From Bog-473 sp963809715 (lineage in GTDB: Bacteria; Actinomycetota; Acidimicrobiia; Acidimicrobiales; RAAP-2): 64,000 nucleotides of DNA. The position numbers were made by a program, and so were the translations under genes. The stretch lies in the NCBI GenBank assembly GCA_963809715.1, contig CAWEKO010000002.1, positions 372,001-436,000 on the forward strand, in the 5' to 3' direction. Shown here one piece after another: positions 52,465 to 62,896 of the stretch; positions within the stretch are counted from its first letter, which is position 1; each line of letters starts with the position of its first letter. The notes beneath the pieces were generated by a model. That model saw only the letters and a program-made list of their open reading frames with translations. It did not search any database and was not told the DNA's origin.

Positions 52465-53791
52465 GTGACCGCGGGTTCGTCCGCGGCCACACCGCCGCCG
52501 CCCACGCCCAGCCGCACGCCCACCGGCATGCACGACGTCCTGTGGCCCGAGTCGGTCCGCTGGGAGGACGCGGTCACCCGTTTTGCCGCTCTGACCGAAG
52601 GCGCGGGCTACGGACTCGCCCTCACCCCGATCGTCGAGCACGAGGCGGTCTTCAACCGCGGCATCGGCGAGAAGAGCGAGGTCGTCGGCAAGGAGATGTA
52701 CATCTTCGAGGATCGCGACGGCCAGATGATGGCGTTGCGCCCCGAGGGAACCGCCTCGGTGGCCCGCGCCTTCGTGCAGCACCACCCGGTCCCGCCCTGG
52801 AAGGCCTGGTACGTGGCGCCGCTGTTCCGCCACGAGCGGCCCCAGCAAGGCCGTTACCGCCAGCACTACCAGCTCGGTGTCGAGTCGCTCGGGGTGGGCG
52901 ACGCCGACCTCGACGTCGAGGTGATCGCGCTCGCCCACGACTTCTTCGCGGGCTTCGGCCTGCGCCAGGTCACCCTCAAGCTGCACTCCATGGGTGACGA
53001 GGTCTGCAAGCCGGGCTACGTCGCCCTGCTCGGGGAGTTCTTGGCCGCCCGGGTCGAACAACTCTGCCCGGCCCACCGGGCCCGCCACCTGGAGAACCCG
53101 CTGCGTGTCCTCGACTGCAAGACACCCGAGTGCCGGGCGGCCACCGAGGACGCGCCCCGCTTCCTCGACCACCTCTGCGACGCCTGCGCCGCCCACTTCG
53201 CCCGGGTGCGTCAGGGGCTCGACGCGCTCGGGGTCGCCTACACCATCGACCACCGCCTGGTCCGCGGCTTCGACTACTACACCCGGACCACGTTCGAGTT
53301 CGCCGCCGAGGCCCTCGAGGCCGCCCAGAACGGCATTGGCGGCGGCGGCCGCTACGACGGCCTGGTCGAGGTGCTCGGCGGCGACCCGACGCCGGGCATC
53401 GGGTTCGGCATCGGCATCGAGCGGGTCCTCTTGGCCTGTGACGCCGAGGGCGTGTTCTCGGCCGAGGCCGCGGTCGGCGGCGCGGCCCCTGCACGCCTAC
53501 GTGATCGACACCGCGGGCGGCGCCGAGGCGGTGGTCCTGACCGCCGAGCTGCGCCGGGCGGGGTTGCGGGCCGACCGGGCCTTCGGGGGCCGCTCCATGA
53601 AGTCCCAGATCAAGTCGGCCGACCGCTCGGGCGCCCTGGTCGCCCTGGTGCTCGGACCCAAGGAGCTCGAGACCGACTCGGTCGGGTTCCGACCGCTGCG
53701 CAGTGACCAGGAACAGCGGGACGTCCCCCGTAACGCCGTGGTGGCCGAGGTGAAGCAGTTCGTGGAGAATGCGGACCCACGCCATGCCTGA
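52465..53791 (+). CDS. hisS: Histidyl-tRNA synthetase (frameshifted)
   Basis: A class II synthetase charging tRNA-His. The first frame carries 'TGMHDVLWPES', motif 2 'APLFRHERPQQGRYRQ', the histidine site 'RGFDYYTRTTFEF' and 'GGGGRYDGLVE', and motif 3 'GIGFGIGIERVLL'. After ~53485 the anticodon-binding domain ('LHAYVIDTAGGAEAVVLTAELRRAGLRAD...RSMKSQIKSADRSGA') is in the next frame, to TGA 53789-53791. One surplus base in the GC run 53480-53489 explains it; the repaired protein is ~441 residues. GTG start after GTGAGGAG. Essential in most bacteria, so an assembly indel is likely. Confidence 0.9.
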
Positions 53792-55598
53792 CACCACCGC
53801 TCCCCGGGAGAACCAGCCCACCGCCATGCGCACTCACCTGTGCGGCGTCCTGCGACCCGACGACGTCGGTGCAGAGGTGCGGCTCTGCGGCTGGGTCGCC
53901 CGACGGCGCGAGCACGGTGAGCACCTGGCGTTCGTCGACCTGCGTGACCACTCGGGCATCGTGCAGTGCGTCATCGATCACGCGACCGATGTGCGCAGCG
54001 AGTGGGTGATCGCCGTCACGGGCACGGTGCGGTCGCGACCCGCTGGCACCGTCAACCCCGACCTGGGCACCGGCGAGGTCGAGGTGGGTGATTGCCACGT
54101 CGAGGTGCTCAACGAGGCGGAGCCGCCACCGTTCTCGGTCGACGACCGGGCCGAGTCGGACGAGCCCGTGCGCTTGCGCCACCGCTACGTCGACCTGCGG
54201 CGCCCGCGCATGCAGCGCAACCTGCGCCTGCGGGCCCGGGTCAACACCGCCCTGCGCGCCGCCATGGTGCGCCAGGGCTTCGTCGAGGTCGAGACGCCGC
54301 TGCTGTGGGCCCCCACCCCCGAGGGTTCCCGCGAGTTCTCGGTCCCGGCCCGGTTGCACCACGGATCGTTCTACGCCCTGCCGCAGAGCCCGCAGTTGGC
54401 CAAGCAGCTCCTGATGGTCGGTGGCTTCGACCGGTACTTCCAGATCGCCCGTTGCCTGCGCGACGAGGACCTGCGGGCCGACCGTCAGTTCGAGTTCAGT
54501 CAGCTCGACCTCGAGTGCTCCTTCGCCGGCCAGGACGACGTCATGGCCTTCGTGTCCGAGGCCGTGCTCGATGCGGCCGAGGCGGCCACGGGCCATCGGC
54601 CTCCGCCGATCGAGCGCATGACGTGGGCGGACGCGCTCGACCGCTACGGCACCGACAAGCCCGACCTGCGCTTCGGCCTGGAGCTGGTCGACCTGACCGC
54701 GACGTTCGCGGCCACCGGGGTCAAAGCCTTCAGCTCGCCGACGGTCAAGGCCATCGCGGTGCCCGAGGGAGCCGCCTTCCCCCGTTCCAAGCTCGACGAT
54801 CTCACCGAGCAGGCCAAGAAGGCGGGCGCCGCCGGCCTCGCCTGGTTCCGGGTCACCGACGGCCCCGGACTCGACGGCCCCTTGGCCCGCCACCTCTCCG
54901 AGGCCGAGGCGACCGGGGTGCTCGAAGCCACGAAGGCGTCGACGGGTGACCTCGTCCTCGCCGTCTCCGACGAATACCGGACCGCCTGCGAGGTGCTCGG
55001 CCTGTTGCGCACGACCCTGGGTTCGCCGCCGGTCAGCCAGGGCCCGCACCGCTACGTCTGGGTGATCGACTTCCCGATGTTCGACGGCTACGGCGCCGAC
55101 GGGAACCCCCAGCCGGCGCACCACCCGTTCACCATGCCCTACCCCGAGGACCTGCCCAAGCTGGCCCGCGACCCGATGGCCGTACGCTCGCAGGCCTACG
55201 ACCTGGTGCTCAACGGGTGGGAGCTCGGTTCGGGCAGCGTCCGTATCCACCGCAGCGACATCCAGTCCCAGGTGTTCGCCGCGCTGGGGATCAGCGACGA
55301 GGAGGCTGAGGCCCGCTTCGGCTTCCTGCTCGGCGCCTTTCGCTACGGCGCCCCGCCCCACGCCGGCTTCGCCGTCGGCGTGGACCGCCTGGCCGCCGTG
55401 CTGGCCGGCGAGGAGAACATCCGCGAGGTCATCGCCTACCCCAAGACCCAGTCCGGGGCTGACCTGCTGACCGGCGCCCCGACCCCGCTGCCCCCGGCCA
55501 GCCTGGCCGAGCTCGGCATCCGCGTCGTCGTGCCGCCCGCCGCGCCGGGCCGGCCCGGGCCGGGCGCGGCGGGCGACCCCGACCCGTCACCGAGTTGA
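53784..55598 (+). CDS. aspS: Aspartyl-tRNA synthetase
   Basis: A 604-residue bacterial-type AspRS. An N-terminal OB-fold ('VRLCGWVARRREHGEHLAFVDLRDHSGIVQCV') is followed by the catalytic core with 'FVEVETPLL', 'SREFSVP', 'LPQSPQLAKQLLMVGGFDRYFQIARCLRDEDLRADRQ' (motif 2), the bacterial insertion GAD domain, and 'AGFAVGVDRLAAVL' (motif 3). The ATG at 53784 overlaps the hisS stop by 8 nt; an ATG at 53826 is an alternative. A Pro/Gly-rich tail of ~30 residues is extra. Confidence 0.95.
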   Translation: MPDTTAPRENQPTAMRTHLCGVLRPDDVGAEVRLCGWVARRREHGEHLAFVDLRDHSGIVQCVIDHATDVRSEWVIAVTGTVRSRPAGTVNPDLGTGEVEVGDCHVEVLNEAEPPPFSVDDRAESDEPVRLRHRYVDLRRPRMQRNLRLRARVNTALRAAMVRQGFVEVETPLLWAPTPEGSREFSVPARLHHGSFYALPQSPQLAKQLLMVGGFDRYFQIARCLRDEDLRADRQFEFSQLDLECSFAGQDDVMAFVSEAVLDAAEAATGHRPPPIERMTWADALDRYGTDKPDLRFGLELVDLTATFAATGVKAFSSPTVKAIAVPEGAAFPRSKLDDLTEQAKKAGAAGLAWFRVTDGPGLDGPLARHLSEAEATGVLEATKASTGDLVLAVSDEYRTACEVLGLLRTTLGSPPVSQGPHRYVWVIDFPMFDGYGADGNPQPAHHPFTMPYPEDLPKLARDPMAVRSQAYDLVLNGWELGSGSVRIHRSDIQSQVFAALGISDEEAEARFGFLLGAFRYGAPPHAGFAVGVDRLAAVLAGEENIREVIAYPKTQSGADLLTGAPTPLPPASLAELGIRVVVPPAAPGRPGPGAAGDPDPSPS

Positions 55599-55614
55599 GC
55601 CCGGCCGCGACGTC

Positions 55615-56913
55615 GTGAGCCTGTTCGACGACGCCGCCGACCGACGGCTCCGTCAACGCGCCCCCCTGGCCGCCCGGTTGCGTCCGCGCACCTTCGACGA
55701 GGTGGTGGGTCAGCAGCACCTGGTGGGGCGCGGCGCCCCGTTGCGGGCCCTGGCCGAATCCGACCGGGTCGGCTCGTCCATCCTGTGGGGCCCCGCCGGC
55801 ACGGGGAAGACCACGCTGGCCCGACTGCTCGCCGACAGCACGGCGAAACACCTGGTGACCCTGTCGGCCACGGCGGCGGGGGTGAAGGACGTGCGCGAGG
55901 CGCTGGCCGGGGCCGAGCTCCGCCTGGGTGAGCAGGGCCAGGGCACCATGCTCTTCATCGACGAGGTCCATCGCTTCTCCAAGTCCCAGCAGGACGTGCT
56001 CCTCCCCGCCGTCGAGAACGGGCTGGTGGTCCTCATCGGGGCCACCACCGAGAACCCCTACTTCGAGGTGAACCCGCCCCTGTTGAGCCGGGCCTCACTC
56101 TGGCGGCTGCACGCCCTGTCCGCCGAAGACCTCGATACCCTCATCCGGCGCGGCCTCGCCCTCGAAGAGGCCGATGCCGAAGAGGACGCGGTGGCCGCCG
56201 TCGTCGCCGCCTGCGAGGGCGACGCCCGTGCCGCGCTGACCACCGTCGAGGTGGCGGTGGCCCTGGCCAAGGCCGCGGCGCCCGACCCTTCGGCCCGGGT
56301 CACCCTGACCATGGGCGACATGGCCCGGGCCCGGGACGGCCGACTCTTCCACCAGGGCGCGGACGAGCACTACGACCAGATCAGCGCCCTCATCAAGAGT
56401 GTGCGCGGGTCGGACCCCGACGCCGGCCTCTATTGGATGGCCCGCATGATCGAGGCGGGGGAGGACCCCCGTTTCCTGGCTCGACGTATGGTCATCCTGG
56501 CCAGCGAGGACATCGGGCTGGCCGATCCCCAGGCCCTGCTGGTGGCCGAGGCGGCGGCCCGGGCCGTCGAGTACGTGGGCCTGCCCGAGGCCGCCCTGAA
56601 CCTGGCCGAAGCCGTGATCTACCTCGCCAGAGCGCCGAAATCGAACGCCGTGGTGGTGGCGCTGGGACGGGCTCAGGCCGACGTGCGCTCTGGACTGACA
56701 CAGGAGGTGCCGACCCACCTGCGCGACGCCCACTACAAGGGGGCGGCCGACCTCGGGCACGGAATCGGGTATGTCTATCCCCACGACGACCCCTCTGGGG
56801 TGGTTGAGCAGCAGTATCGTCCTGACGCGCTCGAGGGACGGGTGTACTACGAGCCGACGCCCCACGGTGCCGAAGGCGGCGGCACGGACCGGAACAGGGA
56901 GGCCGATTCGTGA
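55615..56913 (+). CDS. rarA: Replication-associated recombination protein A (AAA+ ATPase)
   Basis: A 432-residue MgsA/RarA (WRNIP1-like) clamp-loader-type ATPase acting at stalled forks. 'RLRPRTFDEVVGQQHLVG' is followed by Walker A 'GPAGTGKTTLARLL', Walker B 'MLFIDEVHRFSKSQQD', sensor 1 'GATTENPYFEV' and the Arg finger after 'LLSRA'. The C-terminal tetramerisation part has 'HYDQISALIKSVRGSDPDAGLYWMARM' and 'HYKGAADLGHG'. GTG start. Its TGA overlaps a GTG start for the sedolisin gene. Confidence 0.94.
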   Translation: MSLFDDAADRRLRQRAPLAARLRPRTFDEVVGQQHLVGRGAPLRALAESDRVGSSILWGPAGTGKTTLARLLADSTAKHLVTLSATAAGVKDVREALAGAELRLGEQGQGTMLFIDEVHRFSKSQQDVLLPAVENGLVVLIGATTENPYFEVNPPLLSRASLWRLHALSAEDLDTLIRRGLALEEADAEEDAVAAVVAACEGDARAALTTVEVAVALAKAAAPDPSARVTLTMGDMARARDGRLFHQGADEHYDQISALIKSVRGSDPDAGLYWMARMIEAGEDPRFLARRMVILASEDIGLADPQALLVAEAAARAVEYVGLPEAALNLAEAVIYLARAPKSNAVVVALGRAQADVRSGLTQEVPTHLRDAHYKGAADLGHGIGYVYPHDDPSGVVEQQYRPDALEGRVYYEPTPHGAEGGGTDRNREADS

Positions 56914-59829
56914 ACCGAGGACAGCGAGGGAGCCGTCGGCACGGTCGCGGCCCTGGTGTGCGGTTTCGTCCTGGTGCTCGGGGCCTCTGCTCTCGTCCTC
57001 CCGGCGGCGGGTGCGGCCGGGTCGAACCGCGTCGTCCTGCCCCAGGCGGCGCCGGCGCTGCCCCATGGCACGACGCAGTTGGGCGCGGCGCCGGCCGGTC
57101 AAACCCTGCAGCTCGATGTCATCCTCGCCGGCCGGAATCCGTCGGGGCTCGCCCAAACGGTGGCGGCGGTCTCGACCCCGGGCTCGCCCGGCTACCGCCA
57201 GTACCTGACCCCCGCCCAGTTCGCGTCCGCGTTCGGGCCGTCGACGGCCGAGTTGGCCCAGGTCTCCTCGGTGCTGCGTGCCGAGGGTCTCACCGTCGGG
57301 CAACCGCTCGAGGGCAGTGTCCTCCTACCGGTCAGCGGCTCGGTCGCCGCCGTGGAATCGGCCTTCGGCACCACGATGCAATCGGTGCAGGCGCCGGGCG
57401 AGGAACCGGCGCTGGTGAACACGTCCGCACCGTCCGTCCCGGCTTCGCTGTCCGGACTGGTCACCGGCGTGGCCGGTCTGAACGGGCTGGACCAGGAGCA
57501 CAACATGCTCAAGGTCGCTCCGGGCCAGCCGGTCGCGGCGCCGCCGGGATCGCCGGGCAACCAGACCCCGGCCGCCGCCACGCCGTCCGCCGGGGGCGGG
57601 CCGGGCCAGGCCGAGCGGAGCAACGCCCAGACGCCGCAGGCCTGCGACTCCGCCAACGCCGCTGCCGCCTCGCACCCCGGCGCCTTCACCTCGACCACCA
57701 TGGCCAACGTCTTCGGCCTGAACCAGATGTTCGGGGAGGGCCGCAGCGGCCTCGGCCAGACCATCGCAGTGGTCGAGTTCGAGCAGTACCTCGCCAGCGA
57801 CTTCACCACCTTCCAGAGTTGTTACGGCCTGGCCAACCCGATCCGCAACGTCGCCGTCAACGGCGGCTCCGGTGGCCCGGGGGCCGGGTCGGACGGCGAG
57901 GCGGCGCTCGACGTCGAGTTCGCCGCCGTGAACGCGCCCTCGGCCTCGCTCGTCGTCTACGAGGCGCCGAACACCAACGACGCCGACGCGCTCGACCTGT
58001 TCCAGCGCATCGCCAGCGACGACAGTGCGCAGGTCGTCACGACCAGCTGGGGCAACTGCGAGCAGGTCATCGGGTCGTCGGACATCGACGCCGAGAACGG
58101 CATCTTCTCCCAGATGGCCGCCCAGGGGCAGACGGTGCTCGCCGCCTCGGGTGACTCGGGATCAGAGGACTGCTTCCCGGACAACCCGGGGAGCACCGGG
58201 CTGGCCGTCGACGACCCGGGCTCCCAGCCCAACGTCGTGAGCGTGGGTGGGACGAAGATGACGAGCGCGTCGGCCGGCGCACAGTCCGTCTGGAACAACT
58301 GCCAGAACGATGCCCCCAGCTGCGCGTTCAAGCGCGGCGTCGGCGCCACCGGCGGTGGCTACTCCGCCCTGTGGCCGCGCAACCCGGGCCAGCCCACGGC
58401 CAGCGGGCCAAGCGTCAACCCCTGCGGCGGCGGAGCGAACGGCTGCCGTTCCGTGCCCGACATCGCCTTCCCGGGCGATCCGCAGAACGGGGCACTGGTT
58501 TCCTATTGGCGCGGGGGTTGGACGGCCTTCGGCGGCACCAGCATCGATTCACCCACCACGGCCGGCTACCTGAGCGACACGAATCAGGGCTGTGCCTCGA
58601 CGCTGGGACCGGTCGGACCTGCGCTCTACGAGTCGACCAATTCCACCGACTTCACCGACATCACGTCTGGGAACAACGACGTCACCGACACCAACAGTGG
58701 GTTGTTCCCCGCCACGACCGGCAAGAACGTCGCCGACGCCAGCACCGGGCTGGGCTCGCCCGTCGACCCCAAGCTGGCCCTCGCCCTCCAGGGCGGGGCC
58801 GGCTGCCCGTCGGTGGCCGCGCTGAGCCCGAATACAGGGCCGATCAGCGGCTCGGGACCCGTCACCGTGTTCGGCGGCGGCTTCGCCACCGCCACCTCGG
58901 TGACCTTCGGCTCGGCCGGCCCGGCGACGATCGTGGCCCGCACGGCGACGACCCTCACGGTGATCCCGCCCAACGCGCTCGGAGCACGCTGCGTCGATGT
59001 CACCGTGGGCAATCCACTGGGCGTCTCGGCCACCTCGCCCTTCGACCACTACGGCTACGGGGGCGACCTCAACTGCGGCCAGGGCTACTCGTTCGTGGCC
59101 TCCGACGGCGGCATCTTCGACTACGGCTCGGCCGGCTTCTTCGGCTCCATGGGCGGCCAGCCGCTGAACCAGCCGGTGGTGGGGATGGCGACCACTCCGA
59201 CCACCAACGGCTACTGGGAGGTGGCGTCCGACGGCGGCATCTTCGCCTTCGGCGACGCCGGCTTCTTCGGTTCCATGGGCGGGCGGCCGCTGAACAGGCC
59301 CATCGTGGGCATCGCCTCGACGCCCGACGGCAAGGGGTACTGGGAGGTGGCGTCCGACGGCGGCATCTTCGCCTTCGGCGACGCCGGCTTCTTCGGTTCC
59401 ATGGGCGGGCGGCCGCTGAACAGGCCCATCGTGGGCATCGCCTCGACGCCCGACGGCAAGGGGTACTGGGAGGTGGCGTCCGACGGCGGCATCTTCGCCT
59501 TCGGCGACGCCGGCTTCTTCGGCTCCATGGGCGGCCGGCCGCTGAACGAGCCCATCGTGGGCATCGGCGCCGCTCCCAACGGCGGCGGCTACTGGATGGT
59601 GGCCTCCGACGGCGGCATCTTCGACTTCGGTGCGGCAGGCTTCTTCGGTTCGGCCGGGGGCATCCAGCTCAACCGGCCCGTGGTGGGCATGTCGCCCACG
59701 CCCGACGGCGGCGGGTATTGGCTCGTGGCCTCCGACGGCGGCATCTTCTCCTACGGTGACGCGTCGTTCTTCGGCTCGGCCGGATCCCTTCACCTGAACG
59801 CACCGATCGTGGGCATGTCCTCCACGTGA
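56910..59829 (+). CDS. Secreted S53 (sedolisin/kumamolisin-like) peptidase with IPT domain and 42-residue repeats; start region frameshifted
   Basis: An exported Ser-Glu-Asp peptidase. The GTG at 56910 overlaps the rarA stop and gives the basic start of a signal peptide (MNRGQRGSRRHGR). The hydrophobic part 'VCGFVLVLGASALVLPAAGAAG' is in the next frame, so one surplus base at ~56930-56950 is suspected; without repair the first start is GTG 56956. Counting from 56956, the activation domain covers ~35-180, the catalytic Glu 315 and Asp 319 are in 'DGEAALDVEF', the oxyanion Asp is in 'ASGDSGSEDC', and Ser 529 is in 'GGTSIDS'. An IPT/TIG domain (~625-705) and six 42-residue repeats end the protein. 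There is no sortase signal. Confidence 0.87.
59083..59826 (+). repeat. Six 126-bp coding repeats in the peptidase C-terminus
   Basis: Each 42-residue unit has the pattern GYWxVASDGGIFxFGxAxFFGS-GG-LN-PxVGM. Units two and three are a perfect 126-bp tandem duplication (from 59212 and 59338), and the identity runs on ~60 bp into unit four. The final unit is cut at residue 38 by the stop codon. The Gly/aromatic pattern suggests a beta-propeller-like or wall-associated domain. Confidence 0.9.
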
Positions 59830-59858
59830 CCCGGCTCCGACGCCGTTTTTGGCCCCGG

Positions 59859-59864
59859 TAAGCT
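59859..59864 (+). promoter_or_regulatory. -10 box (TAAGCT) of alaS
   Basis: TAAGCT ends 6 nt before the alaS ATG, predicting a leaderless alaS-ruvX-mltG transcript. Confidence 0.5.
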
Positions 59865-59870
59865 GGTGCT

Positions 59871-62444
59871 ATGGACGCCAACGGACTGAGGGCGGCCTTC
59901 ACGCGCTTCTTTGCCGACCGGGGTCACACCGTGGTCCCGTCGGCCAGCCTGATCCCGCACGACCCCTCGGTGCTCTTCACCATCGCGGGCATGGTGCCCT
60001 TCAAGCCCTACTTCTTGGGCGAGGAGCAGGCGCCGTGGCCCCGGGCCACCTCCATTCAGAAGTGCTTCCGCACCCCCGACATCGACATCATCGGCACGGA
60101 CACCTACCACTGCACGTTCTTCGAGATGTTGGGGAACTTCAGCTTCGGCGACTATTTCAAGGCCGACGCCATCCCCATGGCGTGGGAGCTCCTGACCGAG
60201 GTCTTCGGCTTCGACGGCGACCGCCTCTGGGTCACGGTGCACGACAGCGACGACGAGGCCGAGCAGATCTGGATCGACTCGGTGGGCGTGCGGCCCGAGC
60301 GCATCCAGCGCATGGGCGACGAGGACAACTTCTGGGCCATGGGCGAGACCGGCCCCTGCGGCCCGGACTCGGAGATCTTCATCGACAAGGGCCCCGGCTA
60401 CGGGCACGAAGGTGGTCCCAGGCACGGCGGTGACCAGCGCTTCGTCGAGCTCTGGAACCTCGTCTTCATGCAGTTCAACCGCGACGCCGAGGGCACGCTC
60501 ACCGAGCTGCCCCGCAAGAACATCGACACCGGCGCCGGCTTCGAGCGAATGCTGCCCATCCTCCAGGGGCACGATTCCATTTTCGACACCGAGCTCTTTC
60601 TGCCCATCATCGACGCGGCGGCCTCCGTCATCGGCACCGGGTACGGCAACGACGAGCGCACAGACGTGTCGCTGCGCGTCCTGGCCGACCACGGTCGGGC
60701 CATGACGATGCTCGTTGCCGACGGCGTCCTGCCGGCCAACGAGGGCCGGGGCTATGTCCTGCGCCGCATCGTCCGCCGTGCGGTGATGGCCGCCCGCCGC
60801 CTGGGCGTGGACAAGCCCATCGGCCCCGCGCTGGTCCAGGCGGCCACCGAGGTCCTGGGCGAGGCGTGGCCCGCGCTGGCCACCCAGCACGACCTGATCG
60901 TCAACGCGGTTGCCCGCGAGGAGGCGGGCTTCGACCGCACGCTGCGCGCCGGCCTGGGCCGCCTGGAGGAGGCCTTCTCGACCGGGGCCAAGGTGCTGCC
61001 GGGAGACGTGGCCTTCACGCTGCACGACACCCACGGCTTCCCGGTCGAGCTCACCGAGGAGCTGGCCCGCGACGCCGGGGTCGAGGTCGACCGGGCCGGT
61101 TTCGACGCCGCCATGCGCGCGCAGCGCGAGCGGGCCCGGGCGGCGGCGAAATCGACCCGCGCCGGTGACGAAGCGGCCTACCGCTCCCTGCTCGAGCGCG
61201 AGGGCCAGACCGCCTTCGTCGGTCGCGGTCTGCAGAACTACGAGTCACCCGCCCGGGTCCTGGCCGTGCTCGAGGGGATGGAAGGCGACGACGCCGGCTC
61301 GGTCGAGATCTTCTTGGACCGCACACCCTTCTACGCCGAAGGCGGTGGCCAGGTCGGCGACACCGGAACCATCGTCACCGAGTCGGGTGTCGCCGACGTC
61401 TACGACACCGTCTACGCGCTGCCGGGTCTGATCGTGCACAAGGCCCGGGTCGACGGGAATCTCGAGGTCGGCCAGGACGCGCTGGCCACCATCGACGGCG
61501 AGCGCCGCGAGGCCATCCGGCGCAACCACACGGCCACCCACCTGTTGCACTCGGCGCTGCGCAACGTGCTGGGCGACCACGTGCGCCAGCAGGGATCGCT
61601 CGTCTCGCCCGACTACCTGCGGTTCGACTTCTCCCACCACGGCCAGCCGACACCCGAGGAGCTGGACGAGGTCTTCGCCTTGGCCAACGCCACCGTGTTG
61701 GCCGACATCGGGGTCGAGACGGTGGAGGTCAGCCGCGAGGAGGCGGAGAAGATGGGGGCCATCGCCTTCTTCGGCGACAAGTACGGGTCCTCGGTGCGGG
61801 TGGTCCAGGCCGGGCCGGCCTCGCTCGAGTTCTGCGGCGGCACCCACGTCGACTCGCTGGGCCAGATCGGGCCGATCACCCTGGTCTCGGAGGGTTCCAT
61901 CGGTTCCAACACCCGCCGCATCGTCGCCGTGACCGGCAAGGTGGCCATCGAGCGGGCCAAGGAGCGCGAGCGCTTGGTGCGCGCCGCCTCGGAGCTGCTG
62001 CGCAGCGAGCCCGACGAGCTGGTGGCGGCCATCGGCCGCACCCTCGAGCGCCAGCGCGAGAGCGAGCGCGAACTTTCCACGCTGCGCCAGCAGTCCAGCG
62101 AGGCGGAGGCCGGCACCCTGGCCGCTCAGGCCGCCGCGGACAGCGGCATCGTGGTGGCTCGCCGCGACAAGGTCGAGGGCAAGGCGCTGCAGAGCCTCGC
62201 CCAAGCCGTCCTGCGCCACGAGGGCGTGCGGGCGGTGGTGCTGGGCGGTTCCCCCGACGGGACCAAGGTCGCCATCGCCGTGGCCACGGGGGGCGAACCG
62301 GACGCCACCCAACTGGTCAAGACCCTGGGCCAGCTGGTGGGGGGCGGGGGCGGCGGATCAGCCGAGGTGGCGTTGGCCGGTGGCCGGGAGCCCTCGCAGA
62401 TCGAGGCCGCACTGGCAGAGGCGCAGCGGCTGCTCACCGCGTGA
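59871..62444 (+). CDS. alaS: Alanyl-tRNA synthetase
   Basis: An 857-residue class II enzyme. The catalytic domain has 'GMVPFKPYFLGEE', 'QKCFRTPDID' and 'TFFEMLGNFSFGDYFK'. The editing domain has the metal ligands in 'RNHTATHLLHSAL' and 'FCGGTHVDSLG', and the C-terminal DHHA1-type domain ends in Gly-rich 'LVGGGGGGSAEVALAGG'. All domains are complete. The ATG at 59871 is supported by the nearby -10 box. Its stop overlaps the ruvX start. Confidence 0.97.
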   Translation: MDANGLRAAFTRFFADRGHTVVPSASLIPHDPSVLFTIAGMVPFKPYFLGEEQAPWPRATSIQKCFRTPDIDIIGTDTYHCTFFEMLGNFSFGDYFKADAIPMAWELLTEVFGFDGDRLWVTVHDSDDEAEQIWIDSVGVRPERIQRMGDEDNFWAMGETGPCGPDSEIFIDKGPGYGHEGGPRHGGDQRFVELWNLVFMQFNRDAEGTLTELPRKNIDTGAGFERMLPILQGHDSIFDTELFLPIIDAAASVIGTGYGNDERTDVSLRVLADHGRAMTMLVADGVLPANEGRGYVLRRIVRRAVMAARRLGVDKPIGPALVQAATEVLGEAWPALATQHDLIVNAVAREEAGFDRTLRAGLGRLEEAFSTGAKVLPGDVAFTLHDTHGFPVELTEELARDAGVEVDRAGFDAAMRAQRERARAAAKSTRAGDEAAYRSLLEREGQTAFVGRGLQNYESPARVLAVLEGMEGDDAGSVEIFLDRTPFYAEGGGQVGDTGTIVTESGVADVYDTVYALPGLIVHKARVDGNLEVGQDALATIDGERREAIRRNHTATHLLHSALRNVLGDHVRQQGSLVSPDYLRFDFSHHGQPTPEELDEVFALANATVLADIGVETVEVSREEAEKMGAIAFFGDKYGSSVRVVQAGPASLEFCGGTHVDSLGQIGPITLVSEGSIGSNTRRIVAVTGKVAIERAKERERLVRAASELLRSEPDELVAAIGRTLERQRESERELSTLRQQSSEAEAGTLAAQAAADSGIVVARRDKVEGKALQSLAQAVLRHEGVRAVVLGGSPDGTKVAIAVATGGEPDATQLVKTLGQLVGGGGGGSAEVALAGGREPSQIEAALAEAQRLLTA

Positions 62445-62896
62445 GTGGGGGTGGGGGCGGGCCGGAGAGGGCGCGTGGAAGGGTGGCGGCCATCGACCTC
62501 GGGGCCCGGCGGATCGGCGTCGCCTACAGCGACAGCGGACGGACCCTGGCCAGCCCGTGGGGCACCATCGAGCGCAGCGGTGACGTCGAGCGCGATCGCC
62601 AGGCCATCGTGGCCGCCCTACGCGAGTGTGAGGCGGGCACGCTCGTCGTCGGGCTCCCACTCAGCCTGTCGGGGCAGACCGGGCCGGCCGCTCATGCGGC
62701 GCTCGAAGAGGCCGAGGCCCTGCGTGTCCTGCTGCATCCGCTCGGGGTGACCGTGGAGACGGCGGACGAGCGCTTCACCACGGTGGAGGCGGAGCGCAGT
62801 ATGCGCGCTGCCGGCCGCACCGGCAAGGCGGCCCGCAAGGTCGTCGACAGCGCGGCGGCCATGGTGCTGCTCCAATCCTGGATGGACCGTTCGTGA
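62441..62896 (+). CDS. ruvX: Holliday junction resolvase-like nuclease RuvX (YqgF)
   Basis: A 151-residue RNase H-fold protein implicated in 16S rRNA 5' processing and possibly junction resolution. 'AAIDLGARRIGVAYSD' holds the first catalytic Asp, 'LVVGLPLSLSGQTGPAA' is the conserved core, 'ETADERFTTVEAE' gives the Glu, and 'VVDSAAAMVLLQSWMD' the last Asp. The GTG start overlaps the alaS stop and its TGA overlaps the mltG start. Confidence 0.93.
   Translation: MSGGGGGPERARGRVAAIDLGARRIGVAYSDSGRTLASPWGTIERSGDVERDRQAIVAALRECEAGTLVVGLPLSLSGQTGPAAHAALEEAEALRVLLHPLGVTVETADERFTTVEAERSMRAAGRTGKAARKVVDSAAAMVLLQSWMDRS

Noticed and set aside
59083..59826. Repeat array as CRISPR
   Set aside because: The units are contiguous, 126 bp, in frame and encode a conserved peptide; there are no spacers.
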